Source: Roseimarinus sediminis
GTDB lineage: Bacteria > Bacteroidota > Bacteroidia > Bacteroidales > Prolixibacteraceae
Length of the DNA: 64,000 bases
Assembly: GCF_050433125.1 (NCBI RefSeq)
Contig: NZ_JBNPXV010000007.1
Coordinates: 124,001-188,000, forward strand
Reading direction: 5' to 3'
Program-made: the position numbers and the translations under genes
The notes under the pieces: model-generated
Databases searched by the model: none
The model's input: the letters and a program-made list of their open reading frames with translations, nothing else
What the model was told of the DNA's origin: nothing
Shown here: positions 61,605 through 64,000 of the stretch, in pieces
Numbering within the stretch: the stretch's first letter is position 1
Layout of the letters: each line of letters begins with the position of its first letter

Positions 61605-62183
61605 TTATTCTTCAACTTCAACAGTTACAGTTCCCTTAACATTTTTTATGTGCCAGCGCTTCATTTGCAGGTCCGACTCAAAACCGATGCCTGTAATGAT
61701 CTGTTCTTTCTGAATAAATTTTACAAACTGGTCGGAATAAATCAGATCTTTTTCTTCGTCCCAGAATAAAAGATCGGTTTTCAGGGTATCATTGCTCTCG
61801 GTGACGGCCACTACATTTTGCCTGAGTTCCCAGAGTTGTTTCTTTTCATAATGCTTGCCATAGCTGGCTTCGATGCTTGAGGTAATTTGTTCATCGCTAT
61901 TAAATTGCTGAACTGAAAAACCTTCGGGAAATTCGGTATAGGGTTCCTCCTCGTCCTGATAAATTTTCAGGCTGGGAGCATTCAGAATATTTCGAACCAC
62001 CGCTGAATCGGAAAACAGCACTTCGATATTTTCGGCTACGACCTCGGGAGCACCTGGTGGGTGCGAAAACGAACGAATCTTTTCAATATCGTTGTTCCGG
62101 CACGATAAAAAAAGCACTGCAAACAGCCATGTGCTTGCAATGCTTACTATTTTGTGTTTTGTTATTTGTCTGTTACTTGGCAC
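61605..62183 (-). CDS. lptC: LptC-like LPS export protein, GTG start
   Basis: 192-residue periplasmic protein of the lipopolysaccharide transport bridge, anchored by an N-terminal hydrophobic stretch ending in a lipobox-like FLSC (C28). The rest forms the LptC/OstA-like beta-jellyroll (APEVVAENIEVLFSDSAVVR, then KKQLWELRQNVVAVTESNDT, LLFWDEEKDLIYSDQFVKF). The start codon is GTG at 62183; no ATG is available upstream of the signal. The gene overlaps the TPR gene by 11 bases, so translation is probably coupled. Confidence 0.87.
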   Translation of the reverse strand: MPSNRQITKHKIVSIASTWLFAVLFLSCRNNDIEKIRSFSHPPGAPEVVAENIEVLFSDSAVVRNILNAPSLKIYQDEEEPYTEFPEGFSVQQFNSDEQITSSIEASYGKHYEKKQLWELRQNVVAVTESNDTLKTDLLFWDEEKDLIYSDQFVKFIQKEQIITGIGFESDLQMKRWHIKNVKGTVTVEVEE

Positions 62184-63777
62184 GTACAGTTGTCGTTTCG
62201 TTTATCCATCCGCTAATCCGGTGGTTGTTGCCTTCGGTTAAACCGTAATAGAAGATGTCTTCTTTAGTAGGGAAATAATTGGTATAAAAGTTTGCTTTAC
62301 TGGTGGCATCGCTTTTACAATTATCATAACGTGCGGCTTTGTTGAAATAGTCTACGGCCAACCAAAAAACAGTACTTTTTTCGAAGTCTTCTTCACTGTA
62401 GGTTTTACTTGCCTGAGCATAAATCTCACCCAGTAACATGTATACTTCGCAATAATCGCTCTTTACAGCAACTGCCTGTTTGGCCAGATCGCGGGCTTTG
62501 GTGAGCATGCCTTGTTGCAATGCCAAACCGGCTGCCTCGTAATAATAAGTAGCTTTTGCGTTGTTGTCGGTGGCGCTGTTGTATGCTTCTTCGTAGTATT
62601 CAAAAGCTTTGGTGTAATCTTCCTTTTTGAGAAACTGACGGGCCATGTTAAAGGCAGCTTCAGCCGATGGTTCAAGTTGGTAAAGCTTTTCCGACATTTT
62701 TACCATCAATTGATTATCGCAATCGTTTTTGGTAAACATGCGGAGCATCTTTTTGATTTGTTCCACATCGTTCGGATTTTCCTTGAATTTAGGTTCATAA
62801 AGATCGACCATGGCATCGCAGTTCAGTGCACCGCTGCTTTCGATGATACTTTCAATCAGCGGAATTGCTTGTTCTGCTTTGGCTTTTTGGTCTTCATTCT
62901 TCAGCTGTTCTTCAAGAATCTGCATTACTTCCTGATAGTGACCCAATACAGCAGCCTGGTCAAATTCGTTGAATGAATACAGGCGACGGCTCGATTGCAT
63001 GTACAATACCAATACTGCCGGTTCTGTTTTAAGCCCGGATTCTTTGATTGATTTTTCGGCAAAACCAAAGCCTGTTTTAATATCCTTAATAAATTCATCC
63101 TCCGAAATATCGAGTTTCAAAACCGTCTCGAGGTATTTTGCAGCTTTGCGTCCCATTAGTTCACCTACGTTGTTCATGTGTTTCATGCGCTTGTCGTAGA
63201 TCATCATCATGGTATCGAGATAAGCCTGCTTGTTGCTGGTACTCATTGCATGATCCATGGCGCTTTCCATCATTTTTAAACCATCGATGTAGATTTGCTC
63301 TGTCGATTTGGGGTAAGTACGGTATACAAGTCTCCAATGTGGGAGCGCCGAACGGTAATCGTCCTGTTTGAAAAATTCACGATACAATGAGTAGTTGTTA
63401 AGAAAATCCATGTCACGATCTTTTTGCAATTGTTCCAGGGTTTTCAGAATCGCTCCGGCATCATCACCTGCTTCGGGGATTTCGCCACCATCCAAACTGA
63501 AATTGATGACATCGCTGCTGTTTTCCTCAATATCGAGTTTCTTTGATTCATCAAGAAAAGTGAAACGGATATACTTGCTTTTCGGGCTTACTTCAATCTC
63601 GTATTTTCCGTCGAAACTGGTGTAATAGCTGTCGTTTGATTTATGTGCTTCAACAAGTATACCTGCAGCAGGCTCACCATTATTGTAAACAACTCCGGTA
63701 ATTTTACGTTGTGCAAATGTCGAAACTGACATAAAAAGCAGTAGGACAACAGTGAGTGTTTTGATCATCGCTTTCAT
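62173..63777 (-). CDS. Secreted TPR protein with carboxypeptidase-regulatory-like N-domain
   Basis: 534 residues. A signal peptide (about 1-22) is followed by a small beta-sandwich of the carboxypeptidase-regulatory type (about 24-95: KITGVVYNNGEPAAGILVEA, YYTSFDGKYEIEV) and then many TPR helices (about 105-500: FKENPNDVEQIKKMLRMF, AFEYYEEAYNSATDNN). Probably a periplasmic scaffold. Its fixed place between coaX and lptC suggests an envelope role; no specific function is known to me. Confidence 0.83.
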   Translation of the reverse strand: MKAMIKTLTVVLLLFMSVSTFAQRKITGVVYNNGEPAAGILVEAHKSNDSYYTSFDGKYEIEVSPKSKYIRFTFLDESKKLDIEENSSDVINFSLDGGEIPEAGDDAGAILKTLEQLQKDRDMDFLNNYSLYREFFKQDDYRSALPHWRLVYRTYPKSTEQIYIDGLKMMESAMDHAMSTSNKQAYLDTMMMIYDKRMKHMNNVGELMGRKAAKYLETVLKLDISEDEFIKDIKTGFGFAEKSIKESGLKTEPAVLVLYMQSSRRLYSFNEFDQAAVLGHYQEVMQILEEQLKNEDQKAKAEQAIPLIESIIESSGALNCDAMVDLYEPKFKENPNDVEQIKKMLRMFTKNDCDNQLMVKMSEKLYQLEPSAEAAFNMARQFLKKEDYTKAFEYYEEAYNSATDNNAKATYYYEAAGLALQQGMLTKARDLAKQAVAVKSDYCEVYMLLGEIYAQASKTYSEEDFEKSTVFWLAVDYFNKAARYDNCKSDATSKANFYTNYFPTKEDIFYYGLTEGNNHRISGWINETTTVRAK

Positions 63778-63825
63778 AATTCTTTTTTTATTTTCTTTTG
63801 GCAGTTCAAATTGTATGCCAACATT

Positions 63826-64000
63826 TTATTGTTCGTTTTGTAATTGTGTGTAATTGGTTGTTAGTATGGTGTTTAAGCCTAATAGTGTGATTTCAAGGGC
63901 TACAAATTTGTAATTTTTTAGCAATTTTTCAAAATAGTTTGTATCTCCACCAGTTAAAATAATTATTAAATCACTTTTGCCATCCGCAAAATGCTTAATG
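63826..64000 (-). CDS. coaX: Type III pantothenate kinase, C-terminal part (cut by window)
   Basis: The last 57 codons of a gene running off the right edge. They encode IIILTGGDTNYFEKLL and then a C-terminus with FVALEITLLGLNTIL. The TGGD segment and the LGLN ending are typical of CoaX, which phosphorylates pantothenate as the first step to CoA. The ASKHA-fold catalytic part lies outside the window. It is 48 bases upstream of the TPR gene on the same strand. Confidence 0.75.
   Translation of the reverse strand, partial: IKHFADGKSDLIIILTGGDTNYFEKLLKNYKFVALEITLLGLNTILTTNYTQLQNEQ

Noticed and set aside
1..64000. tRNA, rRNA, prophage, insertion sequence or restriction/anti-phage genes
   Set aside because: No tRNA-like cloverleaf with the GGTTCGA arm, no transposase, integrase or phage protein was recognised on either strand by eye.

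Overview
The window looks like a chromosomal segment of a free-living, polysaccharide-degrading Bacteroidota, most likely from the Marinilabiliales/Prolixibacteraceae side of the class Bacteroidia. This placement is inferred from content, not from a search. The supporting signs are: type IX secretion (T9SS) C-terminal sorting domains on a xylanase and a pectate-lyase-like protein; a NigD-like lipoprotein; the order thrA - apgM-like - thrC; a two-component propeller sensor kinase; TAnnTTTG-type -7 promoter boxes; generally weak Shine-Dalgarno sequences; and the FloA-NfeD and CoaX-TPR-LptC-CNNM-PpiD gene orders.

The left part (1-30.7 kb) is mostly carbohydrate catabolism. Positions 1-7.9 kb hold an L-fucose-type block: FGGY kinase (cut by the window edge), LacI regulator, FucU mutarotase, FucP symporter, two zinc alcohol dehydrogenases and an aldo/keto reductase. 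A GH43 lipoprotein and a GntR/UTRA regulator follow on the minus strand. Divergent from gntR is a long plus-strand gene string (10.9-23.85 kb) ending in a strong terminator. It encodes a 2-oxoacid dehydrogenase complex (E2, E3, fused E1 alpha-beta), a PHP-domain protein, a fused class II aldolase/short-chain dehydrogenase, a secreted PL9-like protein, a HAD phosphatase and a SorE-like dehydrogenase. A palindromic GntR-type operator overlaps the predicted promoter of this string. A membrane AraC regulator, a multidomain GH10 xylanase, a tandem class II aldolase with a degenerate second half, and glycerate kinase complete the block.

The right part (30.8-64 kb) is mainly housekeeping: penicillin-binding protein, DPP IV-type peptidase, propeller histidine kinase, thrS-infC-rpmI-rplT, fructosamine kinase, an AddA/RecB-like helicase-nuclease, floA-nfeD-clpS-SPOR, bcp-recA, the threonine operon, a NigD-like lipoprotein, and ppiD-CNNM-lptC-TPR-coaX (coaX cut by the right edge).

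The most unusual feature is a set of short repeats in the spacers of the catabolic half. They include tandem arrays with different units at almost every junction, two copies of a three-hairpin triloop cluster, and a G/C-palindrome motif that is translated as related N-terminal leaders (NNN..TQ.PP..GG) on two unrelated enzymes. A hexanucleotide array of the same kind lies in frame in the flexible linker of E2. Other points of note are a decayed T9SS sorting domain, paired palindromic operators, an infC gene starting at ATA, and a structured leader directly upstream of rplT.
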